DNA of 64,000 bases from Oscillospiraceae bacterium (GCA_015064785.1 SVRM01000003.1:1-64000), one strand, 5' to 3'; shown: positions 10,121 through 19,725, numbered from the stretch's first letter. The notes: generated by a model from the letters alone, not told the origin. A program made the numbers and translations.

Positions 10121-11461
10121 TTACAGATCGATTTCCAGACGGATCTCACCGTCTGCATCGCAGCAGTATACACGGCTGCCGTCAACGGTCACGCTCAGAC
10201 CGGATGCCTTGCTCCATACGATCGCAAGCGTGTGTCCGTGGTAATGGACATCAGAGACAGAGAATGTGTCAAGCGACGTCCCAAGCGGATGAATTACAAG
10301 GTGATTGCCCTCTGCGGGACAAATGCCGCAGATACCGGTCATGACAAGGTCGATGAACGAGGAATGGTTGTAGTGCTGTCCGCGTGTGGGGTCCTTGCCC
10401 GGACGGTTCCAGCTGCGCATGATCTCACGTGCCAGCCAGATACCGGTATCGGGGTCCATATTTTCGTCAAGACACGGTGAGCCGTCGGTATCTCTGTGGG
10501 AATATGCATACTGCAAAAGCAGGCGCATAAAGTCATCCGCAGTGATCTTCGGCTGCTTTTCCGTATGCAGATAAGCAATGACCGCGGTCAGCGTCTGCGA
10601 TGTCGCAAACGGCCAGACAGGTCCGTTCCAAAGACACTCATGGTCAAATGGCTTGTTATATTCGGGATGCGAAACATCCGCCGTGCGCAAACCGTATTTC
10701 GCAAGGAAACAGTCGGGATCCAGCAAATATCGGAAACAGCTGTCCTTACCTGTCGTCGGAATACCGTAAATCCACGGGACATAACCGATCTGTTCCCGTA
10801 CATTCTGACGGATACCGTCGTCGGAAACAACACCGAACATTCCGATTTCCTCATTCCACAGCGTTTCGTTGATCTGACGGGATAATGCTTCTGCTTCGGT
10901 ACGGTATGCACGCGCCTCATCTGCATTTCCGATTTTGTCCGCAATCCGTGCCAGCGCAAATTTATCCGCTGTCATGTAGGCATTGATGGTCGGGCGGATA
11001 CCGTCGCCGGAGATGGAATATTCCATACCGTCACGGTCACATCTCTGCCGGTACATCCCGCCATCGACTTTATGGTCATCCCATGCGGCATGAATTTCCC
11101 TGAGCTGCGGATACAGTGCTTCTGCTGTGGAATCATCGCCCGTGACATCGGCCAGCACGGCAACACTGTTTGCAATCGGAAAGCTGTACAGACGGGGATT
11201 GCCCGCGGTACACCAGAATTTTGCGTATTCCTCCAGAAGATACGTTTCGTGAAGCCATCTGCCGTCACGGAAATGATGGCTTGCGGCACAGCTGATGGTA
11301 TTGTATTTTCCGCTCCACGGAACGTCCGGAAGAAATTCTGTAATGACATATCCGTCGGGCGTTTCTTTGACGTGGTGCCGGTACACCTCACAGCGGTAAT
11401 TGTAGGTAATGTCCAGTTCCTGATCGGAGGATGTAAATTTTGGGAAATGAATCTGTGTCAT
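10121..11461 (-). CDS. MGH1/GH63-like (alpha/alpha)6 glycoside hydrolase
   Basis: LWNGPVWPFATSQTL and YNHSSFIDLVMTGI motifs; ORF open to 11497, start taken at 11461 (MTQIHFPKF). Confidence 0.72.
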   Translation of the reverse strand: MTQIHFPKFTSSDQELDITYNYRCEVYRHHVKETPDGYVITEFLPDVPWSGKYNTISCAASHHFRDGRWLHETYLLEEYAKFWCTAGNPRLYSFPIANSVAVLADVTGDDSTAEALYPQLREIHAAWDDHKVDGGMYRQRCDRDGMEYSISGDGIRPTINAYMTADKFALARIADKIGNADEARAYRTEAEALSRQINETLWNEEIGMFGVVSDDGIRQNVREQIGYVPWIYGIPTTGKDSCFRYLLDPDCFLAKYGLRTADVSHPEYNKPFDHECLWNGPVWPFATSQTLTAVIAYLHTEKQPKITADDFMRLLLQYAYSHRDTDGSPCLDENMDPDTGIWLAREIMRSWNRPGKDPTRGQHYNHSSFIDLVMTGICGICPAEGNHLVIHPLGTSLDTFSVSDVHYHGHTLAIVWSKASGLSVTVDGSRVYCCDADGEIRLEIDL

Positions 11462-11693
11462 TGGTTCTGACCCCTTCTCACTTGATATGATGTACATATA
11501 TTATATCATATTTCGTTTGCAGTATCAACCGGTTCGCATAGATTTTCAAACGGAATATCCGCCTGCATCCCCTGTGCCGCGGCAATCAGGCATCCGCTGT
11601 TCTGCGGCATTGCTTTCGTTACGAGAATCGTTTTTTCGCGGCCTCCTCTGCAGTTCGCCGCAGGAATGCCCCGGATTCTGATTGAAAAAGCAG

Positions 11694-11960
11694 CCCCATG
11701 GAAGCAATCCCGGTCTCCCCGCGATAAAATTTCAACCTGCGGTTCATATCCGGTTTCCTTTTGTTCCCTTTACAAATGCGTGATTTATGCTATAATAGAA
11801 GCAGAAGCAGACGTCGGCTTACTCTTACGAAATCGAAGCAATCACTATGGAAATGAGAATCGGAGCAAATATCAAGCGCTTGCGTACCGCAAAAAACATC
11901 ACACAGGAGCAGCTTTCCGCGGCAATGAATGTCACCTGTGCAGCGGTCAGCAAATGGGAA
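11694..11960. repeat. direct repeat copy 1 (promoter plus start of XRE gene)
   Basis: Aligned by eye to 12978-13244 with constant offset 1284, no indels, about 3 mismatches. Confidence 0.95.
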
Positions 11961-12929
11961 AGCGGCGCATCAAGTCCCGACCTGTCGCTGATCGTACCAC
12001 TCGCAAAGCTCCTGCACGTAACGACAGACGAGCTGCTCGGCATGGATGCATCGGAGGAGGACGCACGAAAACAGGAATACGAGGTGCTGTATGCGACAGC
12101 ACACCATCCCGGACAGCTGGAAATCGCCCGGCAGGCAGCGAGGGACTATCCGGGAGAGCTGAAGTATGTCAAATGGCAGGCAAACTGTCAGTATATGGAT
12201 GCGTTTGAGCATTACACGACGCAGGAAGCCTTTTACGAAGACCTGGAAAAAGCACTGAGGCTGGAGCGGGTTGTGTTTGAAAACACGGATGACGAAACAC
12301 TGAAAAACAGCGCACTTGCGGGGATTGTGATGAATCTGTCCGGTCTGCACCGGAACGACGAGGCTGTCCGATACGCAGAGCAGTATCCCGATGCGCCTGT
12401 GCTTGACAAAAAGACCGTCATGGGTTGGGCGCTGACGGGAGAGGAAAAAGAACGTCATTCCCAAAAGATTCTGATGGAACACCTGGATGGGATGCTCTGG
12501 ATTCTGATCGAAAAAGCAGACCCCCAGAACCCCAACCTCAAGCGCATGGAATCTCTCGACTGCGCCGAAGGTCTGATTCATATGCTGTTTCCGGGGGGCG
12601 AATACAACCGCTATTACGATGAGCTGTTTCTCATTTATGTTTACAAAGCGGTCATTTACGCCAACCATGCGCCGGAAAAAGCAGCGGACGCATTGAAGCA
12701 GGCACGGTCTTACGCACAGGCATTTGATGACTTATTCATGAGAGAACCTGCCGCCATCCCGTACCGTTCCCCGTTTTTCAATCTGCTCAACTACAATTCG
12801 GCAGATTTGCTCCTGTACGGTTCGCTTGAGGAAAACCGGCTCACCGACAGATTCCGGTGGTGGCTTTCCGGCGCATGCTTTGATGTGATCCGGGAGCGGG
12901 AGGATTTCAAGGCGTTTCTGGCGGAATGA
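11847..12929 (+). CDS. XRE-family HTH regulator with long variable C-terminal domain
   Basis: MRIGANIKRLRTAKNITQEQLSAAMNVTCAAVSKWESGASSPDLSLIVPLAKLLHVTTDELL. Confidence 0.88.
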   Translation: MEMRIGANIKRLRTAKNITQEQLSAAMNVTCAAVSKWESGASSPDLSLIVPLAKLLHVTTDELLGMDASEEDARKQEYEVLYATAHHPGQLEIARQAARDYPGELKYVKWQANCQYMDAFEHYTTQEAFYEDLEKALRLERVVFENTDDETLKNSALAGIVMNLSGLHRNDEAVRYAEQYPDAPVLDKKTVMGWALTGEEKERHSQKILMEHLDGMLWILIEKADPQNPNLKRMESLDCAEGLIHMLFPGGEYNRYYDELFLIYVYKAVIYANHAPEKAADALKQARSYAQAFDDLFMREPAAIPYRSPFFNLLNYNSADLLLYGSLEENRLTDRFRWWLSGACFDVIREREDFKAFLAE

Positions 12930-12977
12930 CGGCACGATACCGCAAAACGAGGCTTCATAACAGGCAATGCCAAATCC

Positions 12978-13244
12978 CCCCATGGAAGCAATCCCGGTCT
13001 CCCCGCGATAAAATTTCAACCTGCGGTTCATATCCGGTTTCCTTTTGTTCCCTTTACAAATGCGTGATTTATGCTATAATAGAAGCAGAAGCAGACGTCG
13101 GCTTACTCTTACGAAATCGGAGCAATCACTATGGAAATGAGAATCGGAGCAAATATCAAGCGCTTGCGTACCGCAAAAAACATCACGCAGGAGCAGCTTT
13201 CCGCGGCAATGAATGTCACCTGTGCGGCGGTCAGCAAATGGGAA
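12978..13244. repeat. direct repeat copy 2 (promoter plus start of XRE gene)
   Basis: Near-identical to 11694-11960. Confidence 0.95.
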
Positions 13245-14210
13245 CGCGGCGAAACATTCCCGGATATCACACTGCTGCAGCCGCTGGCTTACTATTTCGG
13301 TGTCACGCTGGATGAGCTGATGGGCTACAATGAAGAAAAAATCCAAGCAGAAATCGAGGATGTGATCGCCCTCTACCGGCAGCATTGGCTGCGTGACTAT
13401 GCCAAAGCACGCGAAATCATCGTCCAGGCGTATCACGATTACCCCAATGACTACCGCATCATGCACTATTATATGTGGAACATCGGCGGTGACATGGCAG
13501 ACAACGATCCTGCCGTTCTGATCGCACACAAGGAGGAATTCCTCTCCATCTGTTCTAAAATTCTGGACGGCTGTACCGATGAAAATCTGCGGCACAGCGC
13601 ATGGAATATGCGCGCAAAAATTCTCCACGCAGAAGGAAAAACAGACGAAGCACTGGAAATTTACAGAACCAAATTCCCCGACTGGTTCTCCACATGGGGT
13701 CAAAAGACGGAGCAGCTGTTTGCCAAGGATACCGACGAATATTACTTCCATGTGCAGAAAAATATGTATGAATTAGCAGATTTTGCGGCTGACAAATTCG
13801 GCAGAACCGTCTTTTTTGATCCGAACCGTTCCATGCAGGAAAAGACCGATCATGCCCTGCACTGCGGGAATCTGCTTCTGCACGCCTTTGAGGAAACCGG
13901 GGAAGTCTTCTTCCTGATGCTTGCAGAATCGTTCCTTGGAAGAATGGAAAACGATCTCTCCTATCGCGGCGGCACCGATGAACAGGTCACCGCGCTGATG
14001 GATCAGAATCTGTACGCAAAGCAGAAAACACAGGCATTGCGGGCAGGAAACGATGCCTTTGACCATGCCTTTGATCGCTACGGTCACGGCGCACGGGAGA
14101 ATCTGTTTCAGTTCAACCTGGATTATCGCATCCATGCTGCCGGCGGAAGACGCGCGGAGCTGCTGCACAATCCCGATTACAAAGCGGTTTTGGAGAAATA
14201 CAGAACATAA
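13131..14210 (+). CDS. XRE-family HTH regulator, mosaic paralogue of 11847-12929
   Basis: First 38 aa identical to the neighbour, then divergent (RGETFPDITLLQPLAYYFGVTLDELMGYNEEKIQAEIED). Confidence 0.88.
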   Translation: MEMRIGANIKRLRTAKNITQEQLSAAMNVTCAAVSKWERGETFPDITLLQPLAYYFGVTLDELMGYNEEKIQAEIEDVIALYRQHWLRDYAKAREIIVQAYHDYPNDYRIMHYYMWNIGGDMADNDPAVLIAHKEEFLSICSKILDGCTDENLRHSAWNMRAKILHAEGKTDEALEIYRTKFPDWFSTWGQKTEQLFAKDTDEYYFHVQKNMYELADFAADKFGRTVFFDPNRSMQEKTDHALHCGNLLLHAFEETGEVFFLMLAESFLGRMENDLSYRGGTDEQVTALMDQNLYAKQKTQALRAGNDAFDHAFDRYGHGARENLFQFNLDYRIHAAGGRRAELLHNPDYKAVLEKYRT

Positions 14211-14222
14211 TCACATGACAAA

Positions 14223-14252
14223 AACACCACGGAACGCAAACTCCGTGGTGTT
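14223..14252. terminator. bidirectional terminator
   Basis: AACACCACGGA...TCCGTGGTGTT between convergent genes. Confidence 0.8.
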
Positions 14253-14278
14253 CATTATTTTGTATTCGTGTATGTATA

Positions 14279-14818
14279 TCAGCCAAGCAGTCCTTTGACT
14301 GTCTCAGCCGCTGCCGCATTGTCCTCGGAAATGACATAGACAACGGTGCAGCCCTTGACTGTAATGACCGGATTGTCCAGCTTCGGTACCTGATGCGCCG
14401 CGTAATCCGAGTATTGCTCAATCTGATATGTAACATAGGCATTGAGCTTGTCAACCAGCGCCGCGGTATCCCCCTCGGTTTTTACTTCAAATACGAGCAC
14501 TTCCTCGGGTGTGATTCCCGCCGGAACATACGCCGCATAGGATACAAAACTGTCAGAAAGCGTCATAAAACCAAAGAGGTGATTTTCAAGATATGCATTG
14601 TTGAGCATCAGCTCCTCGGAGAACGCACAGGAAGCGGCAAGCGTCTGTGCCAGCGTCGGTACATCGATCGGCTGCACTTCGGTAACAGCGGCGGTATCGG
14701 AGGTCTTTGCGGCAGTATCGGTGGTATCGGTTACAGCGGGATCACCACCGCAGGAAACAGCAGTCAGGGCGATGGCAGTCAGCAAAGCCGCTGCGGTCAG
14801 CTTCAGTTTCATCATGGG
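14279..14818 (-). CDS. DUF4358-like lipoprotein
   Basis: Lipobox LTAVSCGG; ORF open to 14866, start probably MMKLKLTAAALL near 14818. Confidence 0.65.
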   Translation of the reverse strand, partial: PMMKLKLTAAALLTAIALTAVSCGGDPAVTDTTDTAAKTSDTAAVTEVQPIDVPTLAQTLAASCAFSEELMLNNAYLENHLFGFMTLSDSFVSYAAYVPAGITPEEVLVFEVKTEGDTAALVDKLNAYVTYQIEQYSDYAAHQVPKLDNPVITVKGCTVVYVISEDNAAAAETVKGLLG

Positions 14819-14889
14819 AATTCTTCCTTTCGTTATCCGTTTGGTCAAAGAAAGCGATTCTCTCACATTGAGCGGAATCGCTTTCCGTG

Positions 14890-16107
14890 TTATTCTGTGA
14901 TTTCTTCGGTCTGATAGAACAGCGCGGGATCGACATCCTCGACTGTATGCGTATAGAGATACTCTGCCCAGCGGCGGATGAGGTTGGCATTCATGTGAAT
15001 GCCGTCTGTTGTCGCGTCGGAGGGAAGACTGCCGGTTTCATCCGCAAGCACCTCGCCGGGGGTGAGATACACAACCGACTTACGTTCCGCCAGTGCCGAC
15101 AGCCTTTCGTTGTACTGCGCAATCCGGGCGTTGGTGAAGTATTCGGACGGGGTTTCTGTACTTGCGGCATATACCGCTTCATTCATCGGCGTCAGTGCCT
15201 GCACATAAATAACCGCATCGGGACGGACATTGAGAATCAGGTCAATCAGCCGTTCGTAGTAATCAAAAAATGCGGAGGAGCCGGGCCAGCCAAGCTCATT
15301 GACACCGAACATCAAATAGACACGACGGAAATCGCCGTCACGCACCACCGATTCTGCGGTCGTAATCAGCTTTCCGGAGCCGTCTGGGGATAAGAACATC
15401 GGCTTTTCAAAGAACTGCTTTACCGACATGCCGATGTTGGCATAATATTTTGTATCGATGACACCGACCTTCTGCATACCGACGACCAGCGAGTTGCCGA
15501 TGAACAGCGTATCCTCGGCGAAATATGACTTGTCGGCGCGGTCGGATTTCTCCGGTGTACCGCTCACTGTCTTTGCAGTCATCGGTGCAATGGGATTGCC
15601 GTACAGATACGGCGAACCTTCTTCGTCAAAGGTAACCGCGTTCCCTGTCCAACCCTCGGGAACACGCAGCGACGGACGTTCATATACAATTTCGACCGGT
15701 TCTTCCGTTACCACCGGCTCCGGCGGGAACAGGGCAAGAACATCGGCTTCGTTTAGCGGCTGCTCAGCCAGCAGGGTCATGCTGACAACCTCGGGAATCT
15801 GTGCGGAGAACGCATTCGGTCCCGCCTGCAAATCACTGTCCAGTGCGTAAGAGGTCACACCGCCGAACTGAAGCTGTGTGGATGACGCAATCAGCACGCA
15901 CGCACCGCAGCCTGTGATCGCCGTTTTGATAAGACGCACCAGCGCGCGCATTCCTTTGCTTCGCCGGGATATCGCATCTAATTTATTCATACTGTTGTCT
16001 CTCAGACTGCATGGGCGGCGACTCCGCATCGGACGGTAAAAGAGAAACGGCGTACCGATTCTGACTGCGGGCTGACAGAATCGGGATGTGATTTTCTCCA
16101 TCCGCAA
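14890..16107 (-). CDS. SGNH/GDSL-family hydrolase with N-terminal membrane segment
   Basis: FIGNSLVVGM (block I), LMFGVNELGW (block III), DGIHMN (block V); exact start uncertain. Confidence 0.8.
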   Translation of the reverse strand: MRMEKITSRFCQPAVRIGTPFLFYRPMRSRRPCSLRDNSMNKLDAISRRSKGMRALVRLIKTAITGCGACVLIASSTQLQFGGVTSYALDSDLQAGPNAFSAQIPEVVSMTLLAEQPLNEADVLALFPPEPVVTEEPVEIVYERPSLRVPEGWTGNAVTFDEEGSPYLYGNPIAPMTAKTVSGTPEKSDRADKSYFAEDTLFIGNSLVVGMQKVGVIDTKYYANIGMSVKQFFEKPMFLSPDGSGKLITTAESVVRDGDFRRVYLMFGVNELGWPGSSAFFDYYERLIDLILNVRPDAVIYVQALTPMNEAVYAASTETPSEYFTNARIAQYNERLSALAERKSVVYLTPGEVLADETGSLPSDATTDGIHMNANLIRRWAEYLYTHTVEDVDPALFYQTEEITE

Positions 16108-16532
16108 AAAAACCGACGGAAACTGTACACTGCGCCGAGCCGCCTTGTTCGGATACAGTCGTGGTACAGACCCGTTCGATCGTTCTGTGTGTAACGTTTA
16201 CACGCAAGTCGTGCATCGTTTCACATGATGAGGTCACATCTGCCTTTGAATCGTTCTGTAAAAAACAGCGGGAAACGAACCGACCTCCAAAAACAGCATA
16301 TCGATTCTTAACTTTCCGCATGGCAATATTATAACACAGAAATTTCCACAAATCAACTATTTTCCGAATATTTTTGACTTTTTTTCAAAATATTTTTTCT
16401 TCTTCGACAGCCGACTTCGACAAAAAACAGGTTAAGAACAGAACGCGAAAAAGTTTTCAACAGCCTGTGTAAAACGCTTTACGAAAATTGCTGTAAAACG
16501 TTACCAAAAGCCGGTGTATCGTTATACTAAGA

Positions 16533-16595
16533 TCAGACAAACAGAAGCGCACGGCACTTCCGTTTTGTGGGAAGTTCTGCGTGCGCTTCGTCTGA
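16533..16595 (-). terminator. strong hairpin/terminator just after spoVM-like ORF
   Basis: TCAGACGAAGCGCACGCAGAACTTCC / GGAAGTGCCGTGCGCTTCTGTTTGTCTGA (minus strand). Confidence 0.6.
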
Positions 16596-16597
16596 TT

Positions 16598-16675
16598 TCA
16601 TACCTTTGGAATATGGAACAGCCGTCGGATCAGCGGCGTCAGCATACGGGGAGATTTCACAACAACGACCTTCAT
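16598..16675 (-). CDS. spoVM: stage V sporulation protein M (SpoVM)-like micro-ORF, 25 aa
   Basis: Hand translation MKVVVVKSPRMLTPLIRRLFHIPKV, matching the SpoVM pattern MK....K.P[KR]..L...[IL].R; SD-like AGAAAGGGTGAG upstream; hairpin downstream; thiN nearby. Confidence 0.75.
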   Translation of the reverse strand: MKVVVVKSPRMLTPLIRRLFHIPKV

Positions 16676-16785
16676 GGCAGAACTCACCCTTTCTGCGGCA
16701 GTCACTGCTGCCGTCACTTTCAGTCTATGCATCCGCCGGAAAACGTGTGTATCACCGTCACCGTCACAGCCGGATGCCGTCCGTA

Positions 16786-17265
16786 TCAGTGACCGCCGCC
16801 CGCCGTTCCGTTCTGTACCTCGCCGCCGTTTCCGGGCGCAACCGATGCCACTGCTGCAGGTGCCGGTGCATGTGCGGCATCTGCCGGTACTGCGGCACGC
16901 TGCCCTGCGTGCATCCGGTCGCCGCCCAGTCCGATCGAAACGGAAATGGCCTCATTGACCCGCTGCATCACGCTGTCGTCCAGGTGTCCCATTTTCTCCT
17001 TGAGACGCCGCTTGTCGATCGTCCGGATCTGTTCCAATAATATAACGGAATCCTTTGCCAGTCCGAACCGGTCCGCAAACACATCAATGTGTGTCGGCAG
17101 CTTCGCCTTTGTCATCTGACTGGTAATCGCCGCCGCAATCACCGTAGGACTGTATCGGTTTCCAACATCATTCTGAATAATCAGCACCGGTCTGAGTCCG
17201 CCCTGTTCGGAACCGACCACAGGACTCAGGTCGGCATAAAAAATATCACCGCGTCTGATCTGCAC
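16786..17265 (-). CDS. MazF/PemK-family endoribonuclease toxin
   Basis: [45 protein letters not shown]...LPTHIDV; GTG start with AGGAG upstream; extra Ala/Pro/Gly-rich tail. Confidence 0.93.
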   Translation of the reverse strand: MQIRRGDIFYADLSPVVGSEQGGLRPVLIIQNDVGNRYSPTVIAAAITSQMTKAKLPTHIDVFADRFGLAKDSVILLEQIRTIDKRRLKEKMGHLDDSVMQRVNEAISVSIGLGGDRMHAGQRAAVPADAAHAPAPAAVASVAPGNGGEVQNGTAGGGH

Positions 17266-17502
17266 GGAAATTCACACTCCTGATTCTTTACTGCAATCCC
17301 GGAGCCGATGATCCGCTGTCCCTCAGCGGCACTCTGCCCCGCAGAAAAAGTATTTCCCATCCGCACCGCTTTCATGCAGAACCGGCGGAAAATGCCTTTC
17401 TGGGAATCCGACGGGATCCGCGCCTCAACGACGACCGCAATCCCGCTCACGTCCCGATACCATTGTATGCCGCGGAGACACGAATTGATTCGGCAAACGC
17501 AA

Positions 17503-17543
17503 AAAACAGTGTCACCGCAAAAATTGCAGTCACACTGTTTTGC
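17503..17543 (-). terminator. terminator after thiN-HAD genes
   Basis: AAAACAGTGT...ACACTGTTTT hairpin next to HAD stop codon. Confidence 0.65.
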
Positions 17544-17546
17544 ATT

Positions 17547-18212
17547 TCAGAAAACATCATCCGCAAAAAGCTCGGAGAAGCTGAAAATATACCGATCACA
17601 AACCGCGCGCAGAAGCTCCGGATTGACGCAATGCGCGTCGTATACCGCGATGGTGTAAAAGCCGCCGGCCGATGCCCCGCGCACGCCGGGAACAATGTCC
17701 TCAAAGACGGCACAGTCGCAAGCCTCCCGTCCGAGCTTTTCGGCGGCACGCCAGTAAATATCAGGATTGCCCTTGCCGCGCGACACCTCGGAAATCTCCG
17801 TAATCGACGAAAACCAGTCTGCGATCCCGAGTCTCCGCAGAGCCGGCAGATAGAATACCGCCTGCGATGCGGTTGCCGCGGCAAACGGAATGCCGCGCCG
17901 GCGCAGAGAGGTCAGATAGTCCCGAACACCGTGCTTCAGCCCGACATGATTGGCATACGCATCCACGGCAAGCGCGTGCCATTCCGCCATGATGGATGCC
18001 TCATCCTCGGGAAGCGAGAACCGCGTTTTCGTATACGCCGCGGCAGCCGGAAATCCCATCGGCGAGATCGCGGCGGCATAATCGTCCGGAAGCGCAATCC
18101 CGCGCCGCGCAAGAAAGACCCGGTCCACCTCCAGCCAAACGCCCATGGAATCGAGCAGCGTCCCGTCCAAATCAAAAATTGCGGCTTTCTTTTTTGTAAG
18201 CAAGGTACTCAT
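17547..18212 (-). CDS. HAD-family hydrolase (beta-phosphoglucomutase-like)
   Basis: AAIFDLDGTLLDSMGVWLEVD; KGNPDIYWRAAEKLG; FEDIVPGVRGASAGGF. Confidence 0.9.
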   Translation of the reverse strand: MSTLLTKKKAAIFDLDGTLLDSMGVWLEVDRVFLARRGIALPDDYAAAISPMGFPAAAAYTKTRFSLPEDEASIMAEWHALAVDAYANHVGLKHGVRDYLTSLRRRGIPFAAATASQAVFYLPALRRLGIADWFSSITEISEVSRGKGNPDIYWRAAEKLGREACDCAVFEDIVPGVRGASAGGFYTIAVYDAHCVNPELLRAVCDRYIFSFSELFADDVF

Positions 18213-18889
18213 AACGGCTTCACCACCAGCAAAAGTCCGTCCCGTACTGTCACACGCGCCGTCTCTCCGGGCAGAAATTCATTGGATATGCCCAGCGCCA
18301 CGTGCGGCTGCAGCGTCTGCTCACAAAGCGGATACTTCAGATGCTCCAGCGTCACACCGTGGGCATCCCCACCCCAGGCTGCAAGCGACAGATAGCCCCG
18401 CGCACGGTCGGAAAAGGTCAGAGTGCCATCCTTCACGGCAGTGATGTATGACGCACACCGACCGTCCTGTGTCTGCTCAAAGGCATAGCCCGCCGCACCG
18501 GCTTCCGCCAGAAACGCCACCGTCTGTAAGGTACCGACCGTGTGGTCAAATCTGCCGCCGAACATACCGAACAGCAGGAATTTCCGATAGCCGAGCGAAA
18601 GTCCGTGCCGGACAGCCAGCATGGTATCCGTGTCATCCTTGATCGGGTTATAGCGCCTGGTTTCCGTGCCGATCACCGTATCCGGCGGCAGAGAATCCAG
18701 ATCGCCCATCAAAAGGTCACAGCGCACACCGGCCGCCTGTAAATAGCGGTATCCGCCGTCTGCCGCAATGACCAGATCATCCCCGCCCGGTGCGATCTCA
18801 TAGTCACCCAGATCCCCCGCCCCGACGATAATGCAGACAGGCGCATCATCAAAAAAAGCCGTTGGAAGCGCATCATAAAACCGATTCAT
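18209..18889 (-). CDS. thiN: thiamine diphosphokinase
   Basis: IAADGGYRYL, LLMGDLDSLPP, KDDTDTMLAVRHGLSLG, GGRFDHTVGTLQ motifs. Confidence 0.93.
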   Translation of the reverse strand: MNRFYDALPTAFFDDAPVCIIVGAGDLGDYEIAPGGDDLVIAADGGYRYLQAAGVRCDLLMGDLDSLPPDTVIGTETRRYNPIKDDTDTMLAVRHGLSLGYRKFLLFGMFGGRFDHTVGTLQTVAFLAEAGAAGYAFEQTQDGRCASYITAVKDGTLTFSDRARGYLSLAAWGGDAHGVTLEHLKYPLCEQTLQPHVALGISNEFLPGETARVTVRDGLLLVVKPL

Positions 18890-19476
18890 TTTTTCGTTTT
18901 CCCTTCCATAAAGACGCTTGCCTCCATGTCTGCCGTATGCAGCGCAAAGGCGAGCGGGAATTTTTCAAAGGCATCACTGACCAGCCGCACCTCCTCCGTT
19001 CCGGAAAATCCCATATGGAAGCGGATGGCGAAAGCCTCCTCACGGGTCAGACGCAGAAAACCGGAGAGAATGTACACCGACTTCTCGCCGTGTCCGTAAG
19101 GAAGCGCATCTTCATACTCATAGGACGGCACCTTCTGCCACACCCCGTGTTCATCCTTGACATTGCGGAAGGACGGTTTGTAGCAGTTGATCTTGCAGAC
19201 ATCGTGGAGCAGCGAAACAATGGCAAGTGTCTCCTCGGAGCAGGTCAGCCCGTACAGCTCACGTACACGGTCGCGGTGCATATAATCGCACAGACAGTCG
19301 TACACATTCAGAGAATGCTCGCACAGTCCACCTTCATATGCGCCGTGAAAACGTGTGGATGCAGGCGCCGAAAAAAAGTCGCATCCCGGTGAGGCGAGAT
19401 AGTCCAAGAGCTTATCGGCACCGTCCCGCGTAATTTTCTCGGTATACAGCGAATAAAAACGTTCCTTTGCGGTCAT
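18886..19476 (-). CDS. HD-domain hydrolase
   Basis: HGAYEGGLCEHSLNVYD...AIVSLLHDVCKI; start at 19476 preceded by GAGGAGG. Confidence 0.82.
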   Translation of the reverse strand: MTAKERFYSLYTEKITRDGADKLLDYLASPGCDFFSAPASTRFHGAYEGGLCEHSLNVYDCLCDYMHRDRVRELYGLTCSEETLAIVSLLHDVCKINCYKPSFRNVKDEHGVWQKVPSYEYEDALPYGHGEKSVYILSGFLRLTREEAFAIRFHMGFSGTEEVRLVSDAFEKFPLAFALHTADMEASVFMEGKTKK

Positions 19477-19510
19477 AGGGTTTGGGACCTCCTCAATCAT
19501 TCTGATATTA

Positions 19511-19725
19511 GGCAATTGCAAAATTGCCTACCTTCATCGCCCAAAGGGCGATATATAAACAAATTGCGTCGCTTGGGCGGGTTTCCCGCCCAAAAAGACA
19601 CCTTCAAAGCGACCAAAGGGATGCCACCCGAAGAAATGCTGTGCATTTCTTCAGAAGTTGCGCTGCAACTTCGTTGGCTATGCGTCAGCCCGATGAAACC
19701 GATTGCAAAATGCAATTTTGCAATC
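19511..19725. repeat. tandem array of short perfect palindromes
   Basis: GGCAATT/AATTGCC; TCGCCC-aaa-GGGCGA; TTGGGCGGG-ttt-CCCGCCCAA; AAGAAATGC-tgt-GCATTTCTT; GAAGTTGC-gct-GCAACTTC; GATTGCAAAAT-gca-ATTTTGCAATC. Confidence 0.85.

Noticed and set aside
16674-16958. 94-aa plus-strand ORF starting MAELTLSAAVTAAVTFSLC, considered as a small membrane protein
   Set aside because: Antisense to mazF and the spoVM leader; Arg/Pro-rich after the first 20 residues.
17226-17450. 74-aa minus-strand ORF overlapping the mazF start, considered as an antitoxin
   Set aside because: GTG start without a good SD, overlaps mazF by about 40 nt, no MazE-like pattern.
19497-19715. 72-aa minus-strand ORF across the palindrome array
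   Set aside because: Open only because the repeat lacks stops in that frame; no SD or start context.
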